A stretch of 64,000 nucleotides of DNA from Halieaceae bacterium. GTDB lineage: Bacteria; Pseudomonadota; Gammaproteobacteria; Pseudomonadales; Halieaceae. The translations under genes and the position numbers were made by a program. This document shows positions 46,587-57,419 of this stretch, in pieces (the first letter of the stretch is position 1; each line of letters begins with the position of its first letter). A model generated the notes under the pieces. It was not told where the DNA came from. It searched no databases and saw only the letters and a program-made list of their open reading frames with translations. The DNA is taken from assembly GCA_902623175.1 (NCBI GenBank), contig CACNSR010000005.1:1-64000 (forward strand). The letters run 5' to 3'.

Positions 46587-48071
46587 GTGGACGATCCACA
46601 ACAGCCTGAAGACGAAAATCGCTTGATCGCAGAGCGCCGTGCAAAGCTGGCTGCATTGCGCGAGGCGGGCCCAGCATTTCCCAATGATTTCCGCCGCACA
46701 GCGCTCGCCGGTGACTTGCAAAACGACTTTGAGTCTCAAGACAAGGCCGACCTCGAGGAAGCAGATCATCGTTTCTCAGTGGCCGGCCGGCTGATCCGCA
46801 ATCGCGGTGCCTTCCTGCTGATTCAGGATGGGTCGGGCACCATTCAGCTTTATTTGAACCGCGAGACGCTGTCTGAGGAGGCACTTAACGCGATCAAAAC
46901 CTGGGATCTGGGAGATATCGTAGCTGCATCCGGCCCCCTGCATCGCAGTGGCAAGGGCGATCTCTATATCAATATGGAAAAGGGGCGCTTGCTGACTAAG
47001 GCCCTCAGACCCCTACCTGATAAGTACCATGGTCTGGTCGATCAAGAGATGCGCTATCGCCAGCGTTATGTTGATCTTATCGTGAACCCCGAAGCGCGCG
47101 AGGTCTTTCGTATTCGTGCGGCGACGGTGCAATGTATCCGGCAATTTCTGGTTGAGCGGCAGTTTGTAGAGGTTGAGACGCCGATGCTGCATCCCATTGC
47201 CGGTGGTGCCACAGCGAGACCCTTTATCACGCATCACAACACACTAGACATGGAGATGTATCTCCGTGTGGCCCCGGAGCTCTACCTCAAGCGCTTGACC
47301 GTTGGTGGCTTGGAGAAAGTGTTCGAGATAAACCGTAACTTCCGCAATGAAGGGCTTTCGACCCGGCATAACCCTGAATTCACGATGCTGGAGTTTTACT
47401 GGGCCTACGCGGATTATCGTGACGCGATGGATCTCACAGAAGAGCTTATGCGGGAGCTCACGCAATCGGTATTGGGATCGACAGAAGTGGTTTATGGCGA
47501 CGCGATCTTCCGCTTTGATCGACCCTTTGAGCGAATGACCGTCGCGGAGGCCATACTCAAACACAATCCCGACCTGACGAACGACGATATCGCTGAGCGA
47601 GACGCCGCCGCCGCGGTCGCCGAGCGATTAGGTATCAAAGTCGAAAAGAGCTGGGGGCTCGGAAAGATCCAAATCGCGATTTTTGAAGAAACGGCAGAGT
47701 CACAGCTGCAGGAGCCAACTTTTATCACTGCGTACCCCACTGAAGTTTCGCCACTTGCGCGACGCAACGACGACGATCCCTTCGTGACCGATCGCTTCGA
47801 GTTTTTTGTCGGCGGGCGGGAGCTGGCCAACGGTTTTAGCGAGCTCAACGATGCGGAGGATCAGGCGGATCGTTTCAAAGCGCAGGTCGCGGCTAAAGAG
47901 GCCGGGGACGACGAGGCGATGCACTTTGATCACGACTATATTCGCGCCCTGGAGTATGGCTTGCCGCCGACGGCGGGCGAGGGGATTGGTATTGATCGGC
48001 TTGTGATGTTATTGACCAACTCGCCGTCTATCCGGGATGTGATTCTGTTTCCTCACCTTCGACAAGAATAA
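46587..48071 (+). CDS. lysS: lysyl-tRNA synthetase (class II)
   Basis: GTG 46587 with AAGGAAG upstream. The 494-residue product has an N-terminal OB-fold anticodon domain ([19 protein letters not shown]), class II motif 2 ([20 protein letters not shown]) and motif 3 ([16 protein letters not shown]). Charges tRNA-Lys. Probably in one transcript with prfB. Confidence 0.98.
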   Translation: MDDPQQPEDENRLIAERRAKLAALREAGPAFPNDFRRTALAGDLQNDFESQDKADLEEADHRFSVAGRLIRNRGAFLLIQDGSGTIQLYLNRETLSEEALNAIKTWDLGDIVAASGPLHRSGKGDLYINMEKGRLLTKALRPLPDKYHGLVDQEMRYRQRYVDLIVNPEAREVFRIRAATVQCIRQFLVERQFVEVETPMLHPIAGGATARPFITHHNTLDMEMYLRVAPELYLKRLTVGGLEKVFEINRNFRNEGLSTRHNPEFTMLEFYWAYADYRDAMDLTEELMRELTQSVLGSTEVVYGDAIFRFDRPFERMTVAEAILKHNPDLTNDDIAERDAAAAVAERLGIKVEKSWGLGKIQIAIFEETAESQLQEPTFITAYPTEVSPLARRNDDDPFVTDRFEFFVGGRELANGFSELNDAEDQADRFKAQVAAKEAGDDEAMHFDHDYIRALEYGLPPTAGEGIGIDRLVMLLTNSPSIRDVILFPHLRQE

Positions 48072-48141
48072 TCTGTTCACAGCGCTGGTCCGGCCGCGTT
48101 GCGTGGTGCTATGCTCCTGCAAACCGACAGGGGCCCGCATC

Positions 48142-48675
48142 GTGTTGAAGCACCAGCGTCTCGTTTTTCTTTTTTTTCTTTCTGCACTCTTGGTGCTCTC
48201 CGGCTGTAGCTTGCAGCCCTCAGATGCTGCGTCAGGTAGCGGTGACCAGAGCGGTTCGGATCAGAGCGCGACAAGTGATCAGGAAGCGATTGTATGCCAG
48301 TGCCCTAACGATTCTCTTTCAGATGACTTTATGCTCGGACTTCAGGCGCTCTCCCAGAGCGATTACGCGGCGGCCGGGCAGCATTTTGAGGAGCATGCCC
48401 TTAGCGATGGTGAGCAGGCGCCCGAAGAGGCGGCTATTGCGCAGGCATTAGCGGACACTCTGTCTGAATATCCAATCGGGGAAGACCCATCCACGGCGGA
48501 CGAGGTCACCGATCGGGCGATGCTGATTGATCTGGTGCTGGTTTTGATTGCCGGGCTCGAGCAGAGGGTAGCGGAGCTGAGCGCGGAGAACGCGGCATTG
48601 GCGGTCGATTTAGAGAAGCGTGAGGAGGCGCTCAAGCGCCTGCGGGAACTGACGTTGGGTCAGCCGGAAGCGTAA
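48142..48675 (+). CDS. predicted outer-membrane or periplasmic lipoprotein
   Basis: The GTG 48142 start gives a type II signal peptide with lipobox LSGC (RLVFLFFLSALLVLSGCS). The 177-residue mature protein has a TPR-like helical stretch (DDFMLGLQALSQSDYAAAGQ) and a C-terminal coiled coil (LEQRVAELSAENAALAVDLE). An upstream extension to 48103 is less likely. Convergent with the histidine kinase, whose 3' end overlaps by 44 bp; it may relate to that signalling set. Confidence 0.7.
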   Translation: MLKHQRLVFLFFLSALLVLSGCSLQPSDAASGSGDQSGSDQSATSDQEAIVCQCPNDSLSDDFMLGLQALSQSDYAAAGQHFEEHALSDGEQAPEEAAIAQALADTLSEYPIGEDPSTADEVTDRAMLIDLVLVLIAGLEQRVAELSAENAALAVDLEKREEALKRLRELTLGQPEA

Positions 48676-50194
48676 CCTGGAACAGAGACCCTTGATCGGG
48701 TTGGCTCTGCAACGTAATTCTGCCTCCGAGCATCGCGCAAAACTCCCTCACGATGGCGAGACCTAGACCGGTGCCCCCATACTTCAAACCGGTGTTCGAC
48801 TCAGCCTGAGTGAAGGTTTCAAACACCCGGTCTTGTTGAGCCTGTGTCATGCCAATACCGGTATCTGCCACCGAGACGGTCAATGCGACCTCGCTCATTC
48901 GCGCTGATACGGTGATCTCGCCGTCTTTGGTGAACTTACAGGCATTGGAAAATAAATTGGTGACAATTTGCTGCAGCTTGCCTCGATCGCTGTTTATGTC
49001 GCGCATGCTGTCCTTGTCGATATCCAGTGTCAGGCGGTTATTGTTTTGAAGAAGCAAGGGCGACAGGGCATCACACACTTGCACCAGAAGACCAGCGGGG
49101 CTGAAGACCTCCCGGCTGACCTGCATCTTGCCGGTTTCGATTTTTGACAAGTCTAGAATGTCGTTGATCAGCGTGAGCAGCTGCTTGCCTGAGAAGATAA
49201 TCGTCGCGAGGTCATGATGAAATTGCTCGCGATCGATTTGCTCGCCATCTCCCAGTTCGTCTCGGAGCATCTCTGAGTAACCAATGATGGCATTGAGCGG
49301 CGTTCTAAGTTCGTGGCTGACGTTGGCGAGGAACATACTTTTAGCCGCATTGGCAGAGTCGGCGTCGGCACGCGCCGTATTCATCTCCTCAATCGCTGTC
49401 TGCAACTTGGTCGACATTTCGTTGAAGGTTCGAGCCAGATCACCGATTTCCCCTGAGTCTCGCTGTTCGTCGATGCGATAGGTAAGGTCTCCCGAGCCGA
49501 AGCGCTCTACGCCACGTTTCATGCGTGTTAGCGAGGCATTGGTGCTGCGAATCATGGCAAAAACCAATGCTAGCGTAATGGCTATCGAGGCGATAAACCC
49601 GATTACTGTAATCTGATCCGTGAGAGTGATCGTGGCGTCAATGGCATTGGCGCGCTGAACCGCAACAAAAGACTGACGCTGATCGAGTTCCTGTAGGCGC
49701 TGCTGCGTATCGTTGTAGGACAAGGCTGATTCAACGTCTGGTAGCAGTGTCGCCTCGTTGTAGCCTTTATAAAATTGGTGCCATTCCGCAATGAGCGCGG
49801 TGATGCTGTCGTGAAGACGCCGATAGTGCGCCTCCAGATCCTCACCCCCGAAACCGCCCAATTGTCTGAGGCGCTCGCCGATGATCTCCAGGTCCGCGAC
49901 TGCCTGATCCAAGGCGGCGGCATCCAGCGGCTCCTCAGTGGTCTCTCTCAGGGTTGCCAGCACCAAGACCTGCTGGCGCTTGTTTTGCAGATTCTGTTCC
50001 AGCTCTGCCGTCAGCTGCGCTGCCGTGACGGCCTCCTGATACGCAATCAAGCTCTCGTTTCTCGCAAAGCTACCCCACAGAGATGTCCCGACGTTGATGG
50101 CGAATAGGATTAAAATGGCGCCCGAAAACAGATACAGGCGGCCGCGAAGGCTGAGCCGCGGGCTCAGTTGTGTAACCGCTTCAGTGGCGAGCAT
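48632..50194 (-). CDS. membrane sensor histidine kinase
   Basis: The 520-residue product has two membrane segments (about 19-43 and 193-215) around a ~150-residue periplasmic helical sensor, then HAMP, HisKA with phospho-acceptor His294 (NVSHELRTPLN) and HATPase with SNACKFT, DTGIGM and GLGLAIV boxes. Upstream and overlapping by 14 bp is a single-domain response regulator, then a REC-cyclase protein, so the three form one signalling operon. Signal unknown. Confidence 0.92.
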   Translation of the reverse strand: MLATEAVTQLSPRLSLRGRLYLFSGAILILFAINVGTSLWGSFARNESLIAYQEAVTAAQLTAELEQNLQNKRQQVLVLATLRETTEEPLDAAALDQAVADLEIIGERLRQLGGFGGEDLEAHYRRLHDSITALIAEWHQFYKGYNEATLLPDVESALSYNDTQQRLQELDQRQSFVAVQRANAIDATITLTDQITVIGFIASIAITLALVFAMIRSTNASLTRMKRGVERFGSGDLTYRIDEQRDSGEIGDLARTFNEMSTKLQTAIEEMNTARADADSANAAKSMFLANVSHELRTPLNAIIGYSEMLRDELGDGEQIDREQFHHDLATIIFSGKQLLTLINDILDLSKIETGKMQVSREVFSPAGLLVQVCDALSPLLLQNNNRLTLDIDKDSMRDINSDRGKLQQIVTNLFSNACKFTKDGEITVSARMSEVALTVSVADTGIGMTQAQQDRVFETFTQAESNTGLKYGGTGLGLAIVREFCAMLGGRITLQSQPDQGSLFQVTLPADPTSVPAGA

Positions 50195-50564
50195 CGAATT
50201 GCGCCGCGATCTTTGTCAATAGATCGGGAAAGTCGACCGGTTTGGTCGCGTAGTCGCTGCATCCCGCTTCAAGCGCACGATGTTTGTCTTCTTCCATTGC
50301 ATGCGCGGTCAGCGCAATGATGGGGATTTCGGCAATCGATGCGTCCTGTTGCGCTTCCCGGCATGCAGTCCAACCGTCCTTGATGGGCAGGTTCATATCC
50401 ATTAGCACTACTGCCGGCTGCTGCTCGCGCATGGCGATGAGCGCGGCCTCGCCATCTCCAGCAGTCGCCACCCGGTAACCGGCGCGTTGCAGCCGGCGCA
50501 CCAACATATCCCGGTTCATCTCATTGTCCTCAACCAAGAGAATAGTGGGTTCAGGCGCTGTCAT
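50181..50564 (-). CDS. single-domain response regulator (CheY-like)
   Basis: The 127-residue receiver domain has an acidic pocket (ED12-13), phospho-Asp56 in VVLMDMNLP and the conserved Lys in DYATKPVDF. No output domain. Overlaps both neighbours (4 bp with the cyclase gene, 14 bp with the kinase gene), so it likely relays phosphate inside this operon. Confidence 0.92.
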   Translation of the reverse strand: MTAPEPTILLVEDNEMNRDMLVRRLQRAGYRVATAGDGEAALIAMREQQPAVVLMDMNLPIKDGWTACREAQQDASIAEIPIIALTAHAMEEDKHRALEAGCSDYATKPVDFPDLLTKIAAQFDARH

Positions 50565-52066
50565 GACTTCAAGCCCAATACTGGGTAGGCAAGGATGTGA
50601 TCTTCGATGCCCTTGACGATTAGCTCCCGTGGCTCGCCCAACTCAAAAATATCCTCAGAAAATGCTTGGCGGGTGGCGTCAGAGATCAATATCTCGTCGT
50701 TATGGGTTTGCCCTTCGATCCGGGAAGTGACGTTCATGGCGTGACCTACGCAGCCATACTTGGCGCGCTGCTCCGAACCGATATTCCCTGCAATGACAGA
50801 GCCAGTATTGAGCGCGATGCGATGCTGCAGTGCCGGCAGCCCCGCTTTTTTGTTGGTGGCGTTCACAGTAGCCATCGCTTCGCGCATGGCCAGCGCGCAG
50901 CGGACGGCTCGCTCAGGGTCATTCTCTTGCCGCTTGGGCGCGCCGAACACGGCAAGAATCGCGTCACCGAGAAACTCATCGATGGTGCCCTCATGATCGA
51001 AAATGATGCTGGTCATTTGCTCAAAGTAGCCGTTGAGCAGCGCCACGACTTGGGGCGGTGGCAGGTGCTCCGCCAAGCTCGTGAACCCGCAAATATCAGA
51101 CATCATGATGGTGACCTCTCGCAGGTCACCGCCGAGCTCTAGCCCCTCGGGCACTTCAAGTAATTGGGCAACGATGTCGTCTGAGAGATAACGACCAAAG
51201 GTCTGTCGGATGAAGCGCTCGTTTCGTTCCAGCTGGTGTCGGTAGTCCTCTTCTCGGTCGTGCCAGCGCTTGCGCTCGATACCCGCAGAGATGCGCGCCT
51301 GCAGCAGCACCGGATTGAAGGGTTTCAGCAGGTAGTCGTCAGCCCCGGACTGGATACAGGCAACGATCTGGTCCATATCCTGGCGGCCACTAATCACTAT
51401 GACTGGTGTGGCTCGAAGACCGTCATGCTCTTTCATACGCCGCAGCACCTCGGACCCGCCGATGCCAGGCATCATGAGATCCAACAGCACAACATCCACC
51501 CCGCGTGTTTCCAGAAGCTCCAGCGCTTCCTCGCCCGATTCAGCGGAGATGACGGTGTGTCCTGCCCGTGACAGAAGCCTGCTAATCAGCTCGCGGTTCT
51601 CCGGCATGTCGTCTACCGCAAGAATGACACCAGGCGCCTCAGTTTTGGCAATCGATGACTCGTCGGTAGTGGGCAGCTCCAGCGTCACCTGAGTGCTGTC
51701 TACCGCGGATAAAACGGCGGGTAGGGTCTCTTTGAGCGCGGGGTGTAACAGCGCGATATCTTCGTACAGCATTTCGGCATAGCCCCTGATCGCGCCGATC
51801 AGGTTCAGCAGATCGTGATTCATATCGTTGGAGGGCGAAGCCAATAATACGCGGATCCGCTCTAGGCCTTCCTGCAAGGCTTCGACATCGCTGTCCATGG
51901 GGGCGTCTATCGTCACCGTAGGCCGCGCTGCGGCGGCCAACAGGGGCTGGGCGGATGCCAAAATCCGGCCGGCCCATTGATCTGGTTGGTTTGTCTCTTC
52001 CACCAAAGGGGTTGCCTCGTTAGCCCTTACCCAAAGTATACCGATGAACGTTCGATCGCGCGTCAC
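50561..52066 (-). CDS. receiver-domain class III nucleotide cyclase
   Basis: In the 501-residue product, residues ~80-120 resemble a degenerate HisKA/HPt dimerisation helix (NHDLLNLIGAIRGYAEMLYE). A receiver domain has phospho-Asp196 (VVLLDLMMP), then a coiled linker and a class III cyclase domain with metal Asp324 (SDICGFTS) and Asp368 (DEFLGDAILAVFG). The substrate-selecting position before GDA is Glu364 (TIDEFLGD) where adenylyl cyclases often have Lys, so ATP or GTP use is open. First gene of the operon; a CRP-family gene is divergent next to it. Confidence 0.88.
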   Translation of the reverse strand: MTRDRTFIGILWVRANEATPLVEETNQPDQWAGRILASAQPLLAAAARPTVTIDAPMDSDVEALQEGLERIRVLLASPSNDMNHDLLNLIGAIRGYAEMLYEDIALLHPALKETLPAVLSAVDSTQVTLELPTTDESSIAKTEAPGVILAVDDMPENRELISRLLSRAGHTVISAESGEEALELLETRGVDVVLLDLMMPGIGGSEVLRRMKEHDGLRATPVIVISGRQDMDQIVACIQSGADDYLLKPFNPVLLQARISAGIERKRWHDREEDYRHQLERNERFIRQTFGRYLSDDIVAQLLEVPEGLELGGDLREVTIMMSDICGFTSLAEHLPPPQVVALLNGYFEQMTSIIFDHEGTIDEFLGDAILAVFGAPKRQENDPERAVRCALAMREAMATVNATNKKAGLPALQHRIALNTGSVIAGNIGSEQRAKYGCVGHAMNVTSRIEGQTHNDEILISDATRQAFSEDIFELGEPRELIVKGIEDHILAYPVLGLKS

Positions 52067-52146
52067 AGTCTCCTTTGGGGATAGGCGACACGGGGTTCAT
52101 GCGGTAGTATCGCAGCAACTTGGGGAGAAAATGAGGCACACCACTT

Positions 52147-52794
52147 ATGCTAGATCAAGTGGAAATATTTCACGGCCTGTCGGACGAAGAGCTGAAGGCG
52201 CTGGAGGGTAGCAGCACTACCCGGGCATTCCCCAAGAACACCGTCGTGATTCACGAAAATGACCCAGCTGATTCGCTCTTTGTCATTGAGTCCGGAAAGG
52301 TCAAGGTCTACTGCAGCGACAAGAACGGCAAGGAATTCATCATGAATACCCTCGGGCCAGGGGATTACTTTGGTGAATTGGCACTGCTGGATGACTCGAC
52401 ACGCTCCGCTTCGGTGCGCACAGTCGAAAAGTCAGAATTCCGGATCGTGATGAAAGAGGACTTCTCCGGCGTGCTGGAAGATCACCCGGGCATCACCCAG
52501 CAGCTGATCAGTAATCTCGCCGGCCGCGTGCGCAAGCTGACAGCCGATGTCAAAAGTCTGGCGCTGCAGGATGTCTATGGTCGCGTCGCCAATGTGCTGA
52601 TGGATTTGGCGGAAGAGCGCGGCGACGGGACGCTGTTTATTCCCGAGAAGCTCACCCAGCAGGACATCGCAGACCGCGTGGGCGCCTCGCGGGAGATGGT
52701 GGCGCGCATCCTCAAGGATCTGACGATTGGCGAGTACATTCGCTTTGAAGGTCGCCACATCGTGATCAACACCCGGTTGCCCGCGAAGTATTGA
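52147..52794 (+). CDS. CRP/FNR-family transcription regulator
   Basis: The 215-residue product has a cyclic-nucleotide-binding barrel with the phosphate-binding cassette YFGELALLDDSTRSASV and a C-terminal winged HTH (LTQQDIADRVGASREMVARI). No FNR-type Cys cluster. The Arg-Ser-Ala in the cassette fits cNMP binding. It is divergent from the nucleotide cyclase gene, so it is a plausible effector of that signal. Confidence 0.9.
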   Translation: MLDQVEIFHGLSDEELKALEGSSTTRAFPKNTVVIHENDPADSLFVIESGKVKVYCSDKNGKEFIMNTLGPGDYFGELALLDDSTRSASVRTVEKSEFRIVMKEDFSGVLEDHPGITQQLISNLAGRVRKLTADVKSLALQDVYGRVANVLMDLAEERGDGTLFIPEKLTQQDIADRVGASREMVARILKDLTIGEYIRFEGRHIVINTRLPAKY

Positions 52795-54153
52795 TCAGTC
52801 CTCGGGATGCCCTGTTACGGTAGTCGCGAGCGCCCCCGAGCCTAAATTTACACGCAGCGCGTCGCCGGCTTTGGCCTGCATTGAACATCTGATGACCTTT
52901 CCATCCTCGCCCGTGACAATCGCATAACCTCTGTTTAGGGTTTGTTCCGGACCCAGCGACGCCAGTAGCTTTTGCTGATGGGTGATTTCCGAGCGCAGAT
53001 CCCTAAGGCGCTGTCCGATGCGTTGCTGGAGCTGCTGATTGAGTTGTTGGGCCTGCAGCTGGTGTTGCTCCAACGACTGTTGCGGGTGTTGTGCGGCCAG
53101 ACGGGTGCGCAATTGTCGTACTTCAGATTTGCGGTGACTGATTTGGCGCTCGGTAGCCCGCTGCAGGTTGGTCAGTAGGGTCGTCAAGGTGGTGCGCTGC
53201 TGGCTCAGTGCGTGACCGGGATGACGTACTCGCTTGCGCAGTGATGTCAGCTGTTCGTTGAGGCGCTTGAATTGTCGTTGTAGCGAACGGCCGAGCGCGT
53301 CCCGAAGGCTGTCGATGTGCAGGAGCAGTTCGTTCTGATCTGTCGAGATTAACTCGGCCGCTGCAGAGGGTGTTGCGGCCCGAGCGTCAGCCACCAGATC
53401 CGCAATACTGAAATCAATTTCATGGCCGACAGCAGAGACTGTCGGGACTGTCGCCGCGAAAAGTGCGCGTGCGACCACCTCTTCATTAAAGGCCCACAAA
53501 TCCTCGAGCGAGCCGCCACCCCGACCGACGATCAAGACATCAAGGGGCAGCTTGCCGCTGTTGGCTAGGTAATCCGCCTGATGGATCGCAGTGGCAATCT
53601 GCCCGGCGGCACCGTCCCCCTGCACCGAGACGTTGAAAACGTAGACCCGGGTGTGGGGGCTGCGCCGCTCGAGGACCGTGAGCATATCCTGCAAGGCGGC
53701 ACCGGTAGCCGACGTGATGACCCCCACACTGGCTGCGTCATTGGGTATTGGCCTTTTTGAGTCTGGCGCGAACAGGCCTTCGTCCGAGAGCAGTTTTTTG
53801 AGACGTTCAAAAGCCAATTGCAGAGCGCCTGCGCCCGCGGGCTCGAGATGCTCACAAATCAGCTGAAACTCGCCGCGGCCCTCATACAACGAGACCTTCG
53901 CCCGAATCCGCACTAAATCACCCTGATTGGGACGGATTTTGACGCGACTGTTGGCGCGCCGAAACATGGCGCAGCGCACCTGCGCGTCAGCGTCTTTCAG
54001 CGAGAAGTACCAATGCCCGGAGCTGGCAGCCGTGAAATTGCCGATCTCGCCCTCTACCCATACCCAGTCGAAATGACTCTCCAACAGGCGCTTCGCCTCG
54101 CGGTTCAGGTCACTGACCGAGAGTGATGGTCGGCTATGTGATTCATGAGACAT
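52795..54153 (-). CDS. xseA: exodeoxyribonuclease VII large subunit
   Basis: The 452-residue product has an N-terminal OB-fold (FDWVWVEGEIGNFTAASSGH), a catalytic core (VGVITSATGAALQDML, VGRGGGSLEDLWAFNEE) and a long coiled-coil C-terminal part rich in Gln and Arg. Convergent with the CRP-like gene, directly adjacent (stop to stop). Confidence 0.97.
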   Translation of the reverse strand: MSHESHSRPSLSVSDLNREAKRLLESHFDWVWVEGEIGNFTAASSGHWYFSLKDADAQVRCAMFRRANSRVKIRPNQGDLVRIRAKVSLYEGRGEFQLICEHLEPAGAGALQLAFERLKKLLSDEGLFAPDSKRPIPNDAASVGVITSATGAALQDMLTVLERRSPHTRVYVFNVSVQGDGAAGQIATAIHQADYLANSGKLPLDVLIVGRGGGSLEDLWAFNEEVVARALFAATVPTVSAVGHEIDFSIADLVADARAATPSAAAELISTDQNELLLHIDSLRDALGRSLQRQFKRLNEQLTSLRKRVRHPGHALSQQRTTLTTLLTNLQRATERQISHRKSEVRQLRTRLAAQHPQQSLEQHQLQAQQLNQQLQQRIGQRLRDLRSEITHQQKLLASLGPEQTLNRGYAIVTGEDGKVIRCSMQAKAGDALRVNLGSGALATTVTGHPED

Positions 54154-54209
54154 GCGCAGCTACGGCTCACTCTCGCTGGGTTGGCAGGGGGCTTTGGACA
54201 GCGCCGACA

Positions 54210-54238
54210 TTGTCGGCTTCCGGACCCGTCTGTATACT
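54210..54238 (+). promoter_or_regulatory. sigma-70 promoter of guaBA
   Basis: TTGTCG (54210-54215) and TATACT (54233-54238) with a 17-bp spacer, 60 bp upstream of the guaB ATG. No other promoter is needed for guaA. Confidence 0.65.
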
Positions 54239-54298
54239 AGCGCGTTTGGGGAGACCCGATAAGGCAGGTTGCTGTCTATTGGGCAACACGAGGCCAAC

Positions 54299-55768
54299 AT
54301 GCTCCGAATTGCACACGAAGGGCTCACTTTCGACGATGTGCTACTCCTGCCCGGCTATTCCGAGGTCACCGCCAAGGATGTCTCGCTGGTCACGCGCCTG
54401 ACGCGCAACATTCCGCTCAATATTCCACTGGTATCCGCGGCGATGGATACGGTCACTGAGGCGCGTTTGGCCATTGCGTTGGCCCAGGAAGGCGGCATCG
54501 GCATTATCCACAAGAACATGACCGTCCAGGAACAGGCCGAGGAAGTGCGCCGGGTCAAGAAGTTCGAGAGCGGCGTGGTCAAGGACCCCATCACCATCGA
54601 GAGCACCGCGAGCATCGCGCAGCTGATCGAACTCACGCGCGCCAACGGCATTTCCGGCGTGCCGGTGATGGAGTCCGGTAACCTGGTTGGCATTGTGACT
54701 CGCCGTGATATTCGCTTCGAGACCGACACCGAACAGCCGGTTTCCGCGATCATGACCAAAAAGAAAAAACTAGTCACGGTGAAAGAGGGTGCGCCGCTTG
54801 AAGAGGTGCAAAGCCTGCTGCACGAGCACCGTATCGAAAAAATTCTCGTCGTGGACGACGACTTCGGTCTAAAAGGCCTCATCACCGTGAAAGACTTCGA
54901 CAAAGCGGAATCTTTCCCCCACGCATGCAAAGACGGCTTCGGGCAACTGCGCGTCGGCGCTTCTGTGGGTACCAGTGCTGGCACCGATGAGCGGGTGGAG
55001 GCACTGATTCGCGCCGGGGTCGATGTGCTGGTGGTAGATACCGCCCATGGCCACTCAAAAAATGTGCTGAATCGGGTGAGCATGATCAAGGCCGCCTATC
55101 CCGATGTTGACGTGATAGGCGGCAATATCGCTACAGCCGAGGCCGCCGTGGCGCTCCGAGACGCAGGAGCCGATGCTGTGAAAGTGGGTATCGGTCCAGG
55201 CTCGATCTGCACAACGCGCATCGTGACTGGGGTGGGTGTACCTCAGATATCCGCTATTGCAACGGTGGCCGAAGCGCTTGCCGATTCAGGCGTGCCCGTC
55301 ATTGCAGATGGTGGCGTTCGCTTCTCCGGTGATCTGGCCAAGGCCCTGGCAGCTGGTGCCGATGCCGTTATGATGGGCAGCATGTTTGCGGGCACTGAAG
55401 AAGCACCGGGAGAAGTGGAGCTGTATCAGGGACGGACCTACAAGTCCTATCGGGGAATGGGGTCCATTGGTGCCATGGCACAAAGCCAGGGCTCATCCGA
55501 CCGATATTTCCAAGATTCGAGCGTGGGGGCTGAAAAGCTCGTGCCCGAGGGCATTGAGGGCAGGGTGCCCTACAAAGGACCGGTGTCTGCCGTCATTCAT
55601 CAGTTGATGGGCGGAGTGCGCTCCGCGATGGGTTATGCGGGATGCGCCACGATGGGCGCAATGCGCACCGAGCCACAGTTTGTGCGCGTGACGTCTGCGG
55701 GCATGTCGGAATCCCACGTTCACGATGTATCGATTACCAAGGAAGCGCCGAATTACCCCGTTCGGTAA
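54299..55768 (+). CDS. guaB: inosine-5'-monophosphate dehydrogenase
   Basis: The start was set at ATG 54299 ([19 protein letters not shown], the usual N terminus); ten extra upstream codons are not typical. The 489-residue product has a CBS pair inserted in the barrel and catalytic Cys in [15 protein letters not shown]. Makes XMP from IMP. Followed by guaA after 48 bp. Confidence 0.98.
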   Translation: MLRIAHEGLTFDDVLLLPGYSEVTAKDVSLVTRLTRNIPLNIPLVSAAMDTVTEARLAIALAQEGGIGIIHKNMTVQEQAEEVRRVKKFESGVVKDPITIESTASIAQLIELTRANGISGVPVMESGNLVGIVTRRDIRFETDTEQPVSAIMTKKKKLVTVKEGAPLEEVQSLLHEHRIEKILVVDDDFGLKGLITVKDFDKAESFPHACKDGFGQLRVGASVGTSAGTDERVEALIRAGVDVLVVDTAHGHSKNVLNRVSMIKAAYPDVDVIGGNIATAEAAVALRDAGADAVKVGIGPGSICTTRIVTGVGVPQISAIATVAEALADSGVPVIADGGVRFSGDLAKALAAGADAVMMGSMFAGTEEAPGEVELYQGRTYKSYRGMGSIGAMAQSQGSSDRYFQDSSVGAEKLVPEGIEGRVPYKGPVSAVIHQLMGGVRSAMGYAGCATMGAMRTEPQFVRVTSAGMSESHVHDVSITKEAPNYPVR

Positions 55769-55816
55769 CACCTCCATTCAGTGCTGGCACTCAGATCGGT
55801 GTGCGGAGTCTAGAGC

Positions 55817-57394
55817 GTGACACAGGATATTCATCGTCATCGTCTGCTGATACTTGACTTTGGTTCCCAGTACACGCAGCTGATTGCACGCCGTATTCGC
55901 GAGGTCGGGGTCTACTGCGAGATTATTCCTTGGGATTCCGTCGATAATGAAATCGAGTCGTTTGCGCCCAGCGGGATCATCCTGTCCGGTGGCCCGGAAT
56001 CCGTCACCGCATCCGATTCACCTCGAGCCCCTGAGGTGGTTTTCAATCTTGATGTGCCTATCCTTGGGATTTGCTACGGCATGCAAACCATGGCCGCACA
56101 ACTGGGCGGAGCCGTTGAGGGTTCCGATACCTCAGAGTTCGGCTATGCACGGATTCGGTGCATCTATGGCGGAGGCCTTTTTGCAGAGCTCGCCGACGGC
56201 ACCGATGCCAGTGGACAGCAGCTGTTAGACGTTTGGATGAGCCACGGTGACAAAGTGTCCCAGCTCCCGCCGGACTTTAAGCTAATTGCCGAGACCGATA
56301 GCTGCCCTATCGCCGGTATGGCGCATCGTGACAAACCTTGGTTTGGCATTCAGTTCCATCCTGAGGTTACCCATACCTTGAAAGGCGAGGAGATTTTCCG
56401 CCGCTTCGTGCTGTCGATCTGCGGCTGCGAGGCCTTATGGACCCCTGCCAACATTGTCGAGGATGCCATCGTTCGGGTGCGCGAGCAGGTGGGCGATGAC
56501 AAGGTGCTGCTTGGGCTGTCCGGCGGCGTCGATTCCTCGGTGGTCGCGGCGCTTCTGCATCGCGCGATCGGCGATCAGCTCACTTGTGTATTTGTCGATA
56601 ACGGCCTGCTGCGCCTCAATGAGGGTGATCAGGTGATGGAGATGTTTGCCCAAAACATGGGCGTACAAGTCATTCGTGCCGATGCTGAGGACCGCTTTCT
56701 CTCACAGCTTCTTGGCATCGAGGATCCTGAGGCCAAGCGCAAGATCATCGGCAACATCTTTATCGATGTCTTCAATGAGGAGGCCGCTAAAATCGAAGGG
56801 GTGAAGTGGCTTGCGCAGGGCACGATCTACCCCGATGTCATCGAGTCAGCCGGCGCTAAAACCGGCAAGGCCCACGTGATCAAATCCCATCACAACGTCG
56901 GCGGTTTGCCCGAGGATATGGCGCTTGAATTGGTCGAGCCGTTGAGAGAGCTTTTCAAAGACGAGGTGCGGCGGATTGGCTTAGAGCTGGGGCTCCCGCG
57001 CGATATGGTGTTCCGCCATCCCTTCCCGGGGCCGGGTCTGGGCGTGCGTATTCTCGGTGAAGTTAAAAAGGAGTACGCCGATCTGCTCAGGGGCGCCGAC
57101 GCCATTTTTATTGAAGAGCTGCGTAACGCTGGCTGGTATGACCAAACTAGTCAGGCGTTCGCGGTTTTCCTGCCGGTGAAATCGGTCGGTGTGGTGGGGG
57201 ATGGTCGACGCTACGAGTGGGTGATCGCTATTCGTGCTGTTCAGACAATTGATTTTATGACCGCCCGCTGGGCGCACTTACCCTATGAGCTCATGGAGAC
57301 AGTCTCGAACCGCATCATCAACGAGATCTCCGGCATTTCTCGCGTGACCTATGATATTTCCGGTAAGCCGCCAGCCACGATTGAGTGGGAATAG
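55817..57394 (+). CDS. guaA: GMP synthase (glutamine-hydrolysing)
   Basis: The GTG start gives a 525-residue product: N-terminal class I amidotransferase with Cys86 (GICYGMQT) and [11 protein letters not shown]-pyrophosphatase with the PP-loop [10 protein letters not shown], and a C-terminal dimer domain ([14 protein letters not shown]). Converts XMP to GMP; operon partner of guaB. Confidence 0.98.
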   Translation: MTQDIHRHRLLILDFGSQYTQLIARRIREVGVYCEIIPWDSVDNEIESFAPSGIILSGGPESVTASDSPRAPEVVFNLDVPILGICYGMQTMAAQLGGAVEGSDTSEFGYARIRCIYGGGLFAELADGTDASGQQLLDVWMSHGDKVSQLPPDFKLIAETDSCPIAGMAHRDKPWFGIQFHPEVTHTLKGEEIFRRFVLSICGCEALWTPANIVEDAIVRVREQVGDDKVLLGLSGGVDSSVVAALLHRAIGDQLTCVFVDNGLLRLNEGDQVMEMFAQNMGVQVIRADAEDRFLSQLLGIEDPEAKRKIIGNIFIDVFNEEAAKIEGVKWLAQGTIYPDVIESAGAKTGKAHVIKSHHNVGGLPEDMALELVEPLRELFKDEVRRIGLELGLPRDMVFRHPFPGPGLGVRILGEVKKEYADLLRGADAIFIEELRNAGWYDQTSQAFAVFLPVKSVGVVGDGRRYEWVIAIRAVQTIDFMTARWAHLPYELMETVSNRIINEISGISRVTYDISGKPPATIEWE

Positions 57395-57419
57395 TCATTC
57401 GCGTTCCTTATTATGGATC

